A DNA stretch of 64,000 bases from Cellulomonas edaphi (GTDB lineage: Bacteria > Actinomycetota > Actinomycetes > Actinomycetales > Cellulomonadaceae), in assembly GCF_030362815.1 (NCBI RefSeq), contig NZ_JAUCGR010000001.1, positions 426,024 to 490,023 on the forward strand, written 5' to 3'. Shown here one piece after another: positions 56,557-64,000 of this stretch; positions within the stretch are counted from its first letter, which is position 1, and every line of letters begins with the position of its first letter. The notes beneath the pieces are model-generated. The model ran no database searches. It saw only the letters and a list, made by a program, of their open reading frames with translations, and had not been told where the DNA came from. The position numbers were made by a program, and so were the translations under genes.

Positions 56557-57111
56557 GTGCCTTCCGACGACGCCACACCTGCGGGCGTGCCGCTGACCTA
56601 CGGCGACGTCGGCGCCACCCGCCCCGGGTCCGAGACGTGGGAGCCGCCGGCCGGGTACCGAGCGCTCGAGACGACGGTCGTGATCGGGCACGGCGAGGAG
56701 GCCTGGGAGCGGGCGGCGTCGTCGGTGCTCGTCTGGGGCGTGAAGACGCGCAGCGGGTTCCACGTGAAACCAGGGGGCCGCGTCGCCCTCGGCGCCGACC
56801 ACGTGCTGCAGGCTCGGCTGGGGCCGGTGACGGTTACCGAGCCCGTCCGGGTGGTCGCCGTGGTGGAGACGGCTGCACGCTGCGGCTTCGCGTACGGCAC
56901 GCTTCCCGGGCACCCCGTGAGCGGCGAGGAGGCGTTCGTGGTGCAGCGACGTCCGGACGGTGCCGTGCTGCTGACGCTCCGCTCGCTGATCCGCGCCGGG
57001 TCGGGCGTGTGGCGGCCGCTGTTCCCGGCCCTCCTCGTGGCGCAGCGCGTCTACCGGTGGCGCTACCAGCGAGCACTACGTGATCTGCAGGAACTCCCGC
57101 AGCGCCGGTAG
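56557..57111 (+). CDS. DUF1990-family protein
   Basis: 184 aa. LTYGDVGATRPGSETWEPPA, VLVWGVKTRSGFHVKPGG and CGFAYGTLPGHPVSGEEAF are DUF1990 family patterns (also in plant and actinobacterial START-like proteins); function unknown. GTG start. Codons for GFHVKP contain a sequence differing from parS at one base. Its 3' end overlaps the opposing GNAT gene by 36 bp. Confidence 0.88.
   Translation: MPSDDATPAGVPLTYGDVGATRPGSETWEPPAGYRALETTVVIGHGEEAWERAASSVLVWGVKTRSGFHVKPGGRVALGADHVLQARLGPVTVTEPVRVVAVVETAARCGFAYGTLPGHPVSGEEAFVVQRRPDGAVLLTLRSLIRAGSGVWRPLFPALLVAQRVYRWRYQRALRDLQELPQRR
56757..56770. promoter_or_regulatory. Outlying parS-like site in the DUF1990 gene
   Basis: GTTCCACGTGAAAC matches the parS core at 13 of 14 positions. 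It lies about 16 kb from the main parS cluster, on the other side of oriC, inside a coding region. Confidence 0.5.
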
Positions 57112-57735
57112 CCCTTCGTACCGGACGTCGAGCTTGTGCTCGGCCGGCCGCTCGAGCCAGTCGCTGCGCGCCAGGCGGTACCTGCGGCTGACGGCGGACG
57201 CGCCCTCGCGCAGCACGAGGTCCTGCCCGTTGGAGGTGTACCCCAGGCGGGACGTGACGGCCTGCGACGCGGGGTTGTCGACGAAGGCCGACGTCGTCGC
57301 CAGCTGTGCGCCGAGCTGGTCGAACAACAGGTGCAGGACGAGGAGCCGCATCCGGGTGCCGACGCCGCGGCCGTGGTGCCGGCGGCCGAGCCACGAGCCC
57401 GACTCGGCGACGCGGAGGGCAGGGAACGTCTCCGCGCTGATCGCCTGGACCCCGAGCAGCTCGTCGCCGCGCAGGACGGCCAGCTCGAGCGCCCAGGACT
57501 CGGGCGAGAGCCGCGACCGCACTCCCCACTGGTAGGTCAGCACCGAGCGGGCGATCTCCAGCCGCGTGCCTCTCGTCCAGGGCACGACGAACGGCATCGA
57601 GGCGGGATCGTGGACCCCCTCGGCGGCCAGCTCGGCGAGCCCGACGAGGAGCGTGTCGTCGATGGCACGCAGCGTCAGCTCGCCGTCGGTCACGACGAGG
57701 GCGGCGGGTGGCCAGAGATCGGCGAGCGCGGTCAT
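57076..57735 (-). CDS. GNAT-family acetyltransferase
   Basis: 219 aa. The acetyl-CoA loop is SWLGRRHHGRGVGTRMRLLV; NPASQAVTSRLGYTSNGQDL is the C-terminal GNAT motif. N-terminal TDGELTLRAID fits the RimJ/RimL-like protein or small-molecule acetyltransferase group; substrate unknown. ATG 57735 is chosen, as the longer frame runs back over the ABC gene start. Convergent with and overlapping DUF1990 by 36 bp; divergent from the ABC exporter. Confidence 0.87.
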   Translation of the reverse strand: MTALADLWPPAALVVTDGELTLRAIDDTLLVGLAELAAEGVHDPASMPFVVPWTRGTRLEIARSVLTYQWGVRSRLSPESWALELAVLRGDELLGVQAISAETFPALRVAESGSWLGRRHHGRGVGTRMRLLVLHLLFDQLGAQLATTSAFVDNPASQAVTSRLGYTSNGQDLVLREGASAVSRRYRLARSDWLERPAEHKLDVRYEGLPALREFLQIT

Positions 57736-57817
57736 GGTGGCACGCTCCACGGGCCGCGCCCCGCGGTCAAGCCGAATGTGGTCGCCGGTGTCGGCGTCGC
57801 CACGTAGGTTGTCGGGC

Positions 57818-58743
57818 GTGAGTGCACCCGTCATCGCCGCAGAGGGCCTGACCAAGACCTACGGCTCCCTCACCGCGGTCGCGGGCATCGACTTCGAGGT
57901 GCCGCCGGGCGAGTCCTTCGGCCTGCTGGGCCCCAACGGTGCCGGCAAGTCGACGACGATGCGCATGGTCGGCGCGGTGTCGTCCCGGAGCGCCGGGACG
58001 CTGCGCGTTCTCGGTCTCGACCCGGACACGCACGGGCCCGCCATCCGGTCCCAGCTGGGAGTGGTGCCGCAGGAGGACAACCTCGACACCGAGCTCCGGG
58101 TGCGTGACAACCTCATCGTCTACGGGCGCTACTTCGGCATCCCGCGCCGCACGTGCGCCACCCGCGCCGACGAGCTGCTCGAGTTCGCGCAGCTCGCGGA
58201 CAAGGCCCGGTCCAAGGTCGACGACCTGTCGGGCGGCATGAAGCGCAGGCTGACCATCGCCCGGGCGCTGATCAACGAGCCCCGCATCCTCATGCTCGAC
58301 GAGCCGACCACCGGCCTGGATCCCCAGGCGCGCCACGTGCTGTGGGACCGCCTCTTCCGGCTCAAGGAGCGCGGCACCACGCTGGTGCTGACCACGCACT
58401 ACATGGACGAGGCCGAGCAGCTGTGCGACCGGCTCGTGGTGGTCGACCACGGCAAGATCATGGCCGAGGGCAGCCCGTCCGCTCTCATCCGGCAGTACTC
58501 GAGCCGGGAGGTCGTCGAGCTGCGGTTCGGGTCCGAACGCAACGCGCCGCGGCGGCGCGGCTCGAGGGAGCGGCGCAGCGCGTCGAGGTGCTGCCCGACC
58601 GGGTGCTGCTCTACACGGACGACGGCGAGGCGCTCCTCGAGCACGTCGCCACCCAGGGTCTGCACCCCACCACGAGCCTGGTGCGGCGCTCCTCGCTCGA
58701 GGACGTGTTCCTTCGGCTCACGGGGCGGAGCCTGATCGAGTGA
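57818..58743 (+). pseudogene. ABC exporter ATPase, frameshifted near the C-terminus
   Basis: About 308 codons if the frame is restored. Intact ATPase core: VIAAEGLTKTYGSL, Walker A GPNGAGKSTTMRMVG, LSGGMKRRLTIARALI, ILMLDEPTTGLDPQARH, and THYMDEAEQLC, of the DrrA/NodI drug-exporter type. After ELRFGSERN (about 58545) the original frame turns into Arg/Ser-rich nonsense ending at 58735, while the -1 frame continues with ARLEGAAQRVEVLPDRVLLY and EDVFLRLTGRSLIE, ending at 58743 in a GTGA overlap with the permease. One base appears to be missing in the CGCGCCGCGGCGGCGCGG tract. Assembly error or a real mutation are both possible; the core ATPase could still work. Confidence 0.88.
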
Positions 58744-59579
58744 CCACCGTCGAGCCGATGACGGCATCTGCGCTGCAGGCGGCTGAGCGCCCGCAGCGCT
58801 TCGGCGCGCTCTACATCGCCGAGCACCAGCTGCGCGCCATGCGCGCGTACGGCTGGACGATCGTCGTGAGCAGCGTCGGCAGCCCTCTCGTCTACCTGCT
58901 CGGCATCGGGCTCGGGCTCGCGGCCTTCATCGACCAGCCGGTGGCGAGCGGCCCGGCCGGCCCGGTCGACTACGTGTGGTTCGTCGCGCCCGCGTTGCTC
59001 GTCGCCGCCGCGGTCGGTGTCGCGACGGAGGAGTTCACCTACGTGGTCATGGCCGGCTTCCGCTGGCGCCGCATCTTCTGGGGCATGAACGCCTCACCCG
59101 TCTCCCCCGAGCAGATCTGCAGCGGGCTCGTGCTGTCCGTCGCCGCGCGGATGCTGTTCACCACGGCGGTGTACTACGCGCTCGTGGTCGCGTTCGGCGC
59201 AGTCGGCAACCCGTGGGCCGGGCTCGCCATGCCGTTCGTCGGCCTGCTGGCTGGGCTGGCCTTCGGACTGCCGCTGCTCGCCTACTCGGCGACGCTCACC
59301 GAGGACGGCGGCCAGTTCGCGGTGGTGCAGCGCTTCATCTTCACCCCGCTGTTCCTGTTCTCCGGCACGTTCTACCCGCTCGACAGCGTCCCGGTGGGCC
59401 TGCAGTGGATCGGCTGGATCTCGCCGCTGTGGCACGCGAGCGAGCTGGGCCGGCAGCTGTCGTACGGATCGACGCCCGGCGGTTGGCCCTGGGTGGCGCA
59501 CCTCGCCGTCCTGCTCGTCATGGCCGGCGTCGGCTGGGTGCTCGCGCGCCGGACGTTCGTGCGGAGGCTGCGCGGATGA
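58740..59579 (+). CDS. ABC-2 type transporter permease, first
   Basis: 279 aa with six hydrophobic segments, ABC2_membrane family (NodJ/DrrB-like). Motifs: VVSSVGSPLVYLLGIGLGLA early, FLFSGTFYPLDSVPVGLQWI and SPLWHASELGRQL late. GTG start overlaps the frame-restored ATPase stop as GTGA, and its stop overlaps the second permease as ATGA, so all three are one operon. Substrate unknown: drug, lipid or polysaccharide. Confidence 0.92.
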   Translation: MTTVEPMTASALQAAERPQRFGALYIAEHQLRAMRAYGWTIVVSSVGSPLVYLLGIGLGLAAFIDQPVASGPAGPVDYVWFVAPALLVAAAVGVATEEFTYVVMAGFRWRRIFWGMNASPVSPEQICSGLVLSVAARMLFTTAVYYALVVAFGAVGNPWAGLAMPFVGLLAGLAFGLPLLAYSATLTEDGGQFAVVQRFIFTPLFLFSGTFYPLDSVPVGLQWIGWISPLWHASELGRQLSYGSTPGGWPWVAHLAVLLVMAGVGWVLARRTFVRRLRG

Positions 59580-60394
59580 GCGCGTCGACGGACGTGGACG
59601 CGCGGTCCGGCGGTGCGCGCGCCCTGTACTCGGGCAACGCGCGGGTCGTCGTCGCCCGAGGACTACTCGCCACCAAGAGCACGAACTGGGTGGTGGTCGT
59701 CTCGGGCTTCTTCGAGCCGGTCTTCTACCTGCTCGCCATGGGCTGGGGCCTCGGCTCGTTCATCGGCGACGTGACCTTGCCCTCCGGCACGGAGATCTCC
59801 TACGCGGCCTACATCGCACCCGGTCTGCTGGCCGTCTCGGCGATGAACGGCGCGGTGTACGACTCCACCTGGAACGTGTTCTTCAAGATGCACTTCGGCA
59901 AGCTCTACGACGCGATGCTCTCGACGTCGATGGGGCCGCTCGACGTGGCGTTGGGCGAGATCCTGTACGCCCTCCTGCGCGGTGGCGTCTACGCGTTCGG
60001 GTTCCTCACGGTGATGCAGGTGCTCGGCCTCAACCTGGCGTGGACGGCGTTCCTCGCGGTTCCGGCGGTGCTGCTCGTCGCGTTCGGTTTCGCCAGCATC
60101 GGCATGGCGATCACGAGCTACATGAAGACCTTCCAGCACATGGACTGGATCAACATCGTCCTGCTGCCGATGTTCCTGTTCTCCGCGACGTTCTACCCGC
60201 TCACGGTCTACCCGACGCCCATCCAGTGGCTCATCCAGGCGCTGCCCTTGTGGCACGGCACCGAGCTGGTGCGCGGCCTGACCACGGGCGAGCTCTCGAG
60301 CGCCTCCGGGCTCCACGTCGCCTACTTCGTCGCCATGATCGCGATCGGCCTCACGTTCACCACCAAGCGTCTGCGCGCGCTGTTCCTGGACTGA
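59576..60394 (+). CDS. ABC-2 type transporter permease, second
   Basis: 272 aa, related to the preceding permease (both have an FLFSxTFYPL and PLWHxxEL motif), with six hydrophobic segments. Together with it and the ATPase it would form a heteromeric exporter. ATGA start overlap. The operon ends here, with a terminator 43 bp downstream. Confidence 0.92.
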   Translation: MSASTDVDARSGGARALYSGNARVVVARGLLATKSTNWVVVVSGFFEPVFYLLAMGWGLGSFIGDVTLPSGTEISYAAYIAPGLLAVSAMNGAVYDSTWNVFFKMHFGKLYDAMLSTSMGPLDVALGEILYALLRGGVYAFGFLTVMQVLGLNLAWTAFLAVPAVLLVAFGFASIGMAITSYMKTFQHMDWINIVLLPMFLFSATFYPLTVYPTPIQWLIQALPLWHGTELVRGLTTGELSSASGLHVAYFVAMIAIGLTFTTKRLRALFLD

Positions 60395-60436
60395 CGCCGG
60401 CCGGGCCACCGTCGACAGCTGCGGGGGGTACACACG

Positions 60437-60476
60437 CGAGAGCCGCGACCGCCCCGAGGGGCAGTCGCGGCTCTCG
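60437..60476. terminator. Bidirectional terminator
   Basis: CGAGAGCCGCGAC at 60437-60449 pairs with GTCGCGGCTCTCG at 60464-60476, with an inner GCCCC/GGGGC pairing. It lies between the convergent permease and Ala-rich protein genes. Confidence 0.82.
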
Positions 60477-60494
60477 GACTCGAGTGCGGGTGGC

Positions 60495-61424
60495 TCAGGC
60501 CTCCGCGTCGCCGGGCGTCGTGGGTGTCGTAGGCGTCGTAGTGGGCGTCGCGGGCGTCGTGGGCGTCGTGGGCTTCTTGGGCGCCGCCCGGCGCGTGACC
60601 TTCTTGGCGGTCTCGGCCGCGGCGTCCTTGGCCTCGGCCACCTTCTCCGCGGCGGCGTCCTTGACCTCGGTCGCCTTCTCGCCGAGCGACTCGGTGGCCG
60701 AGGTGACCGCGTCGGCGGCCTTGTGCGCGGCCTCGCGGCCGCGTGCGACGGCGGAACCGGCCGCCTCACCGAGCGCGTCGGCGGCGTGCCCGAGGTCGGC
60801 CCGCCCGCTCGACGTCGTGGTGCTGCCGAACGAGTCGGTGGGCTCCCACGGCTCGGCCCACGGGTCCACCGTGGAGCGCGAACGCCGCGCCGCGGCGAAG
60901 GCCGCGCCGATGCCGAGCAGGCCGAGGACGAGAAGCAGGACCTTGCCGCCGCGGTGTTTCTTCTCCGCCTTGGCGGCGGCTGCTGCGGCGACGGCGGCTG
61001 AGCCGGCGTTCGCCTTGACGGCCGCGGCGTCGACGGCGTGCTGGGCTGCGGCGCCCGCGCGCACGGCCGCCTCGTTCATGGCCTGGACCAAGCGCGGCAG
61101 CACCTCGTCCACCAGCTTGTCGTGAGCGGTGTCGATGGCCGGGCTGGCCTTCTCGGCCGCCGTCTGCACCTTGGGTGCTGCGGCCTTCACGCTCTCCTTG
61201 TAGAGGTGCTCCACGCGCGGGACGAGCCAGTCGACGAACGCCTCGACCTTGGGCGTCGTCCACTCCTTGGCACTCCCGGCGGCGTCCTGCGCCTTGCCTG
61301 CGGCCAGCTTCGCACCGGCGGCGGCCTGGCTCGCCGCTCCGCTGAGGGTGGAGCTGAGGTCCGCAGCCTGTTCCTTGAGCTTCTCCGTGTCGACGTCGAG
61401 GTTCGGATGACGCGTGAAGGGCAT
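60495..61424 (-). CDS. Ala/Lys-rich coiled protein with one membrane helix, unknown function
   Basis: 309 aa. I cannot assign a function. An N-terminal helical, Ala-rich region (LDVDTEKLKEQAADLSSTLS, repeated AAAGAK and AGKAQDAAG patterns) resembles apolipoprotein- or LEA-type amphipathic helices. A single membrane helix follows (GGKVLLLVLGLLGIGAAFAA, about 170-188). The cytoplasmic part has Lys/Ala heptads (EKATEVKDAAAEKVAEAKDA) and a tail of PTTPTTP repeats. ATG 61424 has GGGAG five bases upstream. Related genes sit at this place in other Micrococcales. It is convergent with the ABC operon. Confidence 0.85.
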   Translation of the reverse strand: MPFTRHPNLDVDTEKLKEQAADLSSTLSGAASQAAAGAKLAAGKAQDAAGSAKEWTTPKVEAFVDWLVPRVEHLYKESVKAAAPKVQTAAEKASPAIDTAHDKLVDEVLPRLVQAMNEAAVRAGAAAQHAVDAAAVKANAGSAAVAAAAAAKAEKKHRGGKVLLLVLGLLGIGAAFAAARRSRSTVDPWAEPWEPTDSFGSTTTSSGRADLGHAADALGEAAGSAVARGREAAHKAADAVTSATESLGEKATEVKDAAAEKVAEAKDAAAETAKKVTRRAAPKKPTTPTTPATPTTTPTTPTTPGDAEA

Positions 61425-61557
61425 GTCCACTCCCGGTTTCGGTCGGCTGCGCTGACTGCTCACTCTGCCATCCCGCCAGCACGCGCGCAGGGTGGAACTG
61501 GGTCATCGCACACAACCCACACGGACGCGTGCGGGCCTGCGTGACAGACTGGGCGCC

Positions 61558-62097
61558 ATGTTCGCGACCCTGCACACGTCCGCCGGAGACATCCGGATCG
61601 AGCTCTACCCCAACCACGCGCCGACGACGGTCGAGAACTTCGTCGGCCTCGCCACGGGTTCCAAGCCGTGGACCGACCCCGCCACGGGCGAGGAGCGCAC
61701 CGACCCCCTGTACAACGGTGTGGTCTTCCACCGCGTGATCCCCGACTTCATGATCCAGGGCGGTGACCCGCTGGGCACCGGCCGCGGCGGCCCGGGCTAC
61801 CGGTTCGACGACGAGATCCACCCGGAGCTGCGCTTCGACCAGCCCTACCTGCTGGCCATGGCCAACGCCGGCAAGCAGCTCGACCCGATCACCGGCAAGC
61901 CCGGCGGCACCAACGGCTCGCAGTTCTTCATCTCGGTCGCCCCCACCGAGTGGCTCACCGGCAAGCACACGATCTTCGGCAAGGTCGCCGACGACGCGAG
62001 CCGGGCGGTCGTGGACGCGATCGCGACCACGCGCACCCGCCCGGGTGACCGTCCGGTCGAGGACATCACCATCGAGTCCATCGAGATCGAGGACTGA
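61558..62097 (+). CDS. ppiA: Peptidyl-prolyl cis-trans isomerase, cyclophilin type
   Basis: 179 aa. TSAGDIRIELYPNHAPTTVE, VVFHRVIPDFMIQGGDP, GGTNGSQFFISVAPTEWLTG and HTIFGKVADD are the cyclophilin core with the catalytic Arg and Gln/Phe residues. No signal peptide, so cytoplasmic protein folding. Corresponds to mycobacterial ppiA near the origin. The ATG at 61558 is chosen over upstream in-frame codons because the fold starts there. Confidence 0.95.
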   Translation: MFATLHTSAGDIRIELYPNHAPTTVENFVGLATGSKPWTDPATGEERTDPLYNGVVFHRVIPDFMIQGGDPLGTGRGGPGYRFDDEIHPELRFDQPYLLAMANAGKQLDPITGKPGGTNGSQFFISVAPTEWLTGKHTIFGKVADDASRAVVDAIATTRTRPGDRPVEDITIESIEIED

Positions 62098-62140
62098 CAT
62101 CTCCGAGGACGTCGCCGCCAGCCGGCCGACCGCACCTCCG

Positions 62141-62956
62141 GTGTGCCCGCGACACCCCGACAGGGTGTCGTACGTGCGCTGCCAGAGGTGCGGTCGGCCG
62201 GTCTGCGCCGACTGTCAGCGACCGGCACCGGTGGGCGTCCAGTGCGTCGACTGCGTCGCGCAGGCTGCCGCGGCCGCACCGGCGCGCAGGACGGTGCTCG
62301 GCGGTACCGCGCGGCCCGGCCTGCCCGTGGTCACCCTGACGTTCCTCGGCCTGTGCGTCGCGAGCTACATCGTCGGGCTCGTGAATCCCGCCTGGGTGGA
62401 CCAGCTGGCCTTCAACCCCGTGCTGGGCGACTCCGAGCCCTACCGGTTCGTCACCGCCGCCTTCCTGCACGCGTCGACCATCCACATCGCGTCCAACCTC
62501 ATCGCGCTGTGGTTCGTCGGTCCGTACCTCGAGCAGGCGCTCGGGCGGCTGCGGTTCGCCACGCTGTACCTGCTGAGCGCCGTCGGCGGCCAGGTGGGCG
62601 TGGTGCTCCTGGCCACCGCCACCCACAGCTGGACCACCTGGGTGGTGGGCGCCTCGGGCGCGGTGTTCGGCCTGTTCGGCGCCATCTTCTTCGTGATGCG
62701 GCGGCTGGGCGGCAACGCCTCAGGGATCATCGGCGTGATCGTCCTGAACGTGGTCATCGGGTTCGTGGTGCCGGGAATCGCGTGGCAGGCGCACGCCGGT
62801 GGCCTCGTCACCGGCGCCGTGCTCGGCGCGGCGTACGCCTACGCGCCCAAGAACCAGCGCCGTCTGGTGGCCGTCCTCGTGCCCGTGGCACTCGCCGCGG
62901 CGATGTTCGTGGCGGTCCGGATCACCTACGCGAACTTCACGCTCGCGAGCCTCTGA
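62141..62956 (+). CDS. Rhomboid-family intramembrane serine protease with N-terminal zinc finger
   Basis: 271 aa or slightly more. A B-box-like zinc motif (CPRHPDRVSYVRCQRCGRP, then CADCQ and CVDC) is followed by six membrane helices. HIASNLIALWFVGPYLEQ supplies the conserved His and Asn, VGASGAVFGLFGAIFF the catalytic Ser, and WQAHAGGLVTGAVLG the catalytic His. GTG 62141 lacks a ribosome site; the segment from 62099 (ATC, with GAGGA upstream) is open and could be the real beginning, since relatives carry a short leader before the first Cys. Follows ppiA closely. Confidence 0.92.
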   Translation: MCPRHPDRVSYVRCQRCGRPVCADCQRPAPVGVQCVDCVAQAAAAAPARRTVLGGTARPGLPVVTLTFLGLCVASYIVGLVNPAWVDQLAFNPVLGDSEPYRFVTAAFLHASTIHIASNLIALWFVGPYLEQALGRLRFATLYLLSAVGGQVGVVLLATATHSWTTWVVGASGAVFGLFGAIFFVMRRLGGNASGIIGVIVLNVVIGFVVPGIAWQAHAGGLVTGAVLGAAYAYAPKNQRRLVAVLVPVALAAAMFVAVRITYANFTLASL

Positions 62957-62974
62957 GCCGTCCCCAGACTTACT

Positions 62975-63015
62975 CACACCTGTGGAATTACACCGGTGTA
63001 GTTATCCACAGTGTG
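62975..63015. promoter_or_regulatory. Dyad with a perfect DnaA box between rhomboid and crgA
   Basis: CTGTGGA (62980-62986) and TCCACAG (63005-63011) flank the palindrome ACACCGGTGT, extended outwards by CACAC and TGTG. TTATCCACA at 63002-63010 is a perfect classical DnaA box. Being between convergent stops it may act as a terminator hairpin, a DnaA site, or both. Confidence 0.5.
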
Positions 63016-63052
63016 CGCAACTCCTGTGCACAGACCGGGGAAAGCTGTGGGC

Positions 63053-63301
63053 TCAGCGCCAGCGCGTCGTCATGCCGAACCCGGCGATGATGAGCGCGCC
63101 ACCGACGGCCAGGTTCCAGCGCCCGAGCGCCGGGATCGGGTACTGCGACTGCGACAGGTACGTCACGACGATCCAGACGAGGCCGAGCACCATGAGCCCG
63201 AGCATCACGGGGACGAACCACGGAGGGTTGACCTTCGGACCGGCCGACTTGGCGGGCGGCGGGGTGTACGCGGCCTTCTTGCGGGACCTCGACTCAGGCA
63301 C
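63053..63301 (-). CDS. crgA: Cell division protein CrgA
   Basis: 82 aa. Basic N-terminus (MPESRSRKKAAYTPPP), two membrane helices (WFVPVMLGLMVLGLVWIVV and WNLAVGGALIIAGFGM) with the conserved short loop QYPIPALGRW, matching actinobacterial CrgA. It helps place or coordinate the septum (FtsZ, FtsI partners). GTG start. Close to ppiA and rhomboid as in other actinobacteria. Confidence 0.94.
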   Translation of the reverse strand: MPESRSRKKAAYTPPPAKSAGPKVNPPWFVPVMLGLMVLGLVWIVVTYLSQSQYPIPALGRWNLAVGGALIIAGFGMTTRWR

Positions 63302-63444
63302 GTCCGGTTACTCCTGTCCGACGGCGGCCGGTCCGCGCGCTTCGCGGGTGGCCGTGGGGCATGGGTGGTCGAACGCGTCGTCGCGTGCGAACCATGGCCT
63401 AGCGTAGTGCGCGGCAGCGACCGCCCTGAGCACCCGGAGACCTC

Positions 63445-64000
63445 GTGAGCGACCACCCGCACCGCGCGCGGCGCCTGGTCGCGCGCGGGACGGTGTCGGT
63501 GGCGATCGTGCTGGCGCTGTCCGGCGCGCTCTTCGCCGCCAACGCGAAGTTCGCGCAGGCGTCCGGCGACCGCCATCCGCAGGACCTCGACGACCTCGCC
63601 AAGCAGGAGCTGTCGCGGGTCGACACCCTGACCGGCGAGGTCGACGACCTGCACGTGGACGTCGACGAGCTCGCCGCGGCGGCCAACGAGGCGTCGGGCA
63701 CCACCGTGGGCACGCCGTCCGCCGCCTACCTGGTGGAGTCGGGCGCCACGCCGGTCACGGGGCGCGGCCTGACGGTGCGGCTCGACGACGCCCCCGCCGA
63801 CTCCCGCCTGCGCGAGGACATCGCTCCCGACGTGCTCGTCGTCCACCAGCAGGACCTGCAGGCGGTGATGAACGCGCTCTGGGCGGGCGGCGCCGAGGCG
63901 ATGGCACTCATGGACCAGCGGGTGATCTCCACCAGCGCGTTCCGGTGCGTCGGCAACGTGCTCCGGCTGCACGGCCAGCTCTACTCCCCCCCGTACGAGG
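63445..64000 (+). CDS. DUF881-family protein, 3' end beyond the window
   Basis: 185 codons are present and the frame is open at the window edge. N-terminal membrane anchor VSVAIVLALSGALFAANAKF, a coiled segment (LDDLAKQELSRVDTLTGEVD), then the DUF881 core GLTVRLDDAP, LVVHQQDLQAVMNALWAGGA and VISTSAFRCVGNVL. The family (YlxW-like; Rv0012 in mycobacteria lies beside crgA) is membrane-attached with unknown function, often near division genes. GTG 63445 has CGGAGA upstream. A sortase and pabA/pknB cluster often follow. Confidence 0.9.
   Translation, partial: MSDHPHRARRLVARGTVSVAIVLALSGALFAANAKFAQASGDRHPQDLDDLAKQELSRVDTLTGEVDDLHVDVDELAAAANEASGTTVGTPSAAYLVESGATPVTGRGLTVRLDDAPADSRLREDIAPDVLVVHQQDLQAVMNALWAGGAEAMALMDQRVISTSAFRCVGNVLRLHGQLYSPPYE

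Noticed and set aside
58540-58565. Programmed -1 frameshift in the ABC ATPase
   Set aside because: No X-XXY-YYZ slippery heptamer or clear downstream stimulator; a mutation or assembly error is simpler.

Overview
The window is high-GC DNA from an actinobacterium, most likely a Micrococcales member close to Cellulomonas. This is inferred from gene order, codon use (strong G/C at third positions, many GTG starts) and lineage-typical genes: DLW-39, CrgA, DciA, the MurJ-pseudokinase fusion, ino1/padR and DUF3566. It holds the chromosomal replication origin and its conserved neighbourhood. No rRNA, CRISPR array, prophage or intact insertion sequence was seen.

Layout. 0-4.5 kb is a variable flank: a DinB-family protein, a membrane protein of unknown role, a qorB-like quinone oxidoreductase divergent from its HxlR regulator, and an esterase. 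4.5-17.6 kb carries dnaB and, on the same strand, the rpsF-ssb-rpsR-rplI operon and a class A penicillin-binding protein. A MATE exporter and a complete branched-chain amino acid transport operon (livKHMGF) lie between dnaB and rplI on the other strand. 17.9-19.7 kb is a PadR regulator with a clear operator, coupled to inositol-phosphate synthase. 19.7-24.9 kb is accessory: REP-like palindromes around an AbiEi/DUF559-like protein, an MFS exporter, a 15-nt-period minisatellite, and a LOV-GAF-PP2C (blue-light type) phosphatase.

24.8-36.3 kb is the cca / NUDIX / DUF6049 / murJ-pseudokinase / trxB / trxA / aminotransferase / ddl block, as at the end of the mycobacterial chromosome but without sigM. 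trxBA has a SigR-type promoter. 36.4-43.6 kb, all on the minus strand, is parB-parA-rsmG, a 1.1-kb gene-free stretch with parS sites, then khpB, yidC, yidD, rnpA and rpmH. dnaA follows divergently; dnaA-oriC-dnaN-gnd-recF-dciA-gyrB-gyrA-DUF3566 runs on the plus strand to 56.1 kb. After that come tRNA-Ile, DLW-39, tRNA-Ala, a DUF1990 protein, a GNAT acetyltransferase, an ABC exporter whose ATPase is frameshifted, an Ala-rich protein, a cyclophilin, a rhomboid protease, crgA and a truncated DUF881 gene.

How it works together. DnaA boxes in the dnaA-dnaN gap define the origin, and DnaB, DciA, DnaN, SSB, RecF and gyrase supply the replication machinery. ParA/ParB and the clustered parS sites provide segregation. 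RnpA, RpmH, YidC, YidD, KhpB and RsmG serve RNA processing, ribosomes and membrane insertion. MurJ, the penicillin-binding protein, Ddl, DUF6049 and CrgA link the region to wall growth and division. The most unusual points are the minisatellite running up to the LOV phosphatase start, the long ParA N-terminus containing parS, an outlying parS-like site in the DUF1990 gene, DnaA-box-like clusters away from oriC, and the ABC ATPase frameshift.
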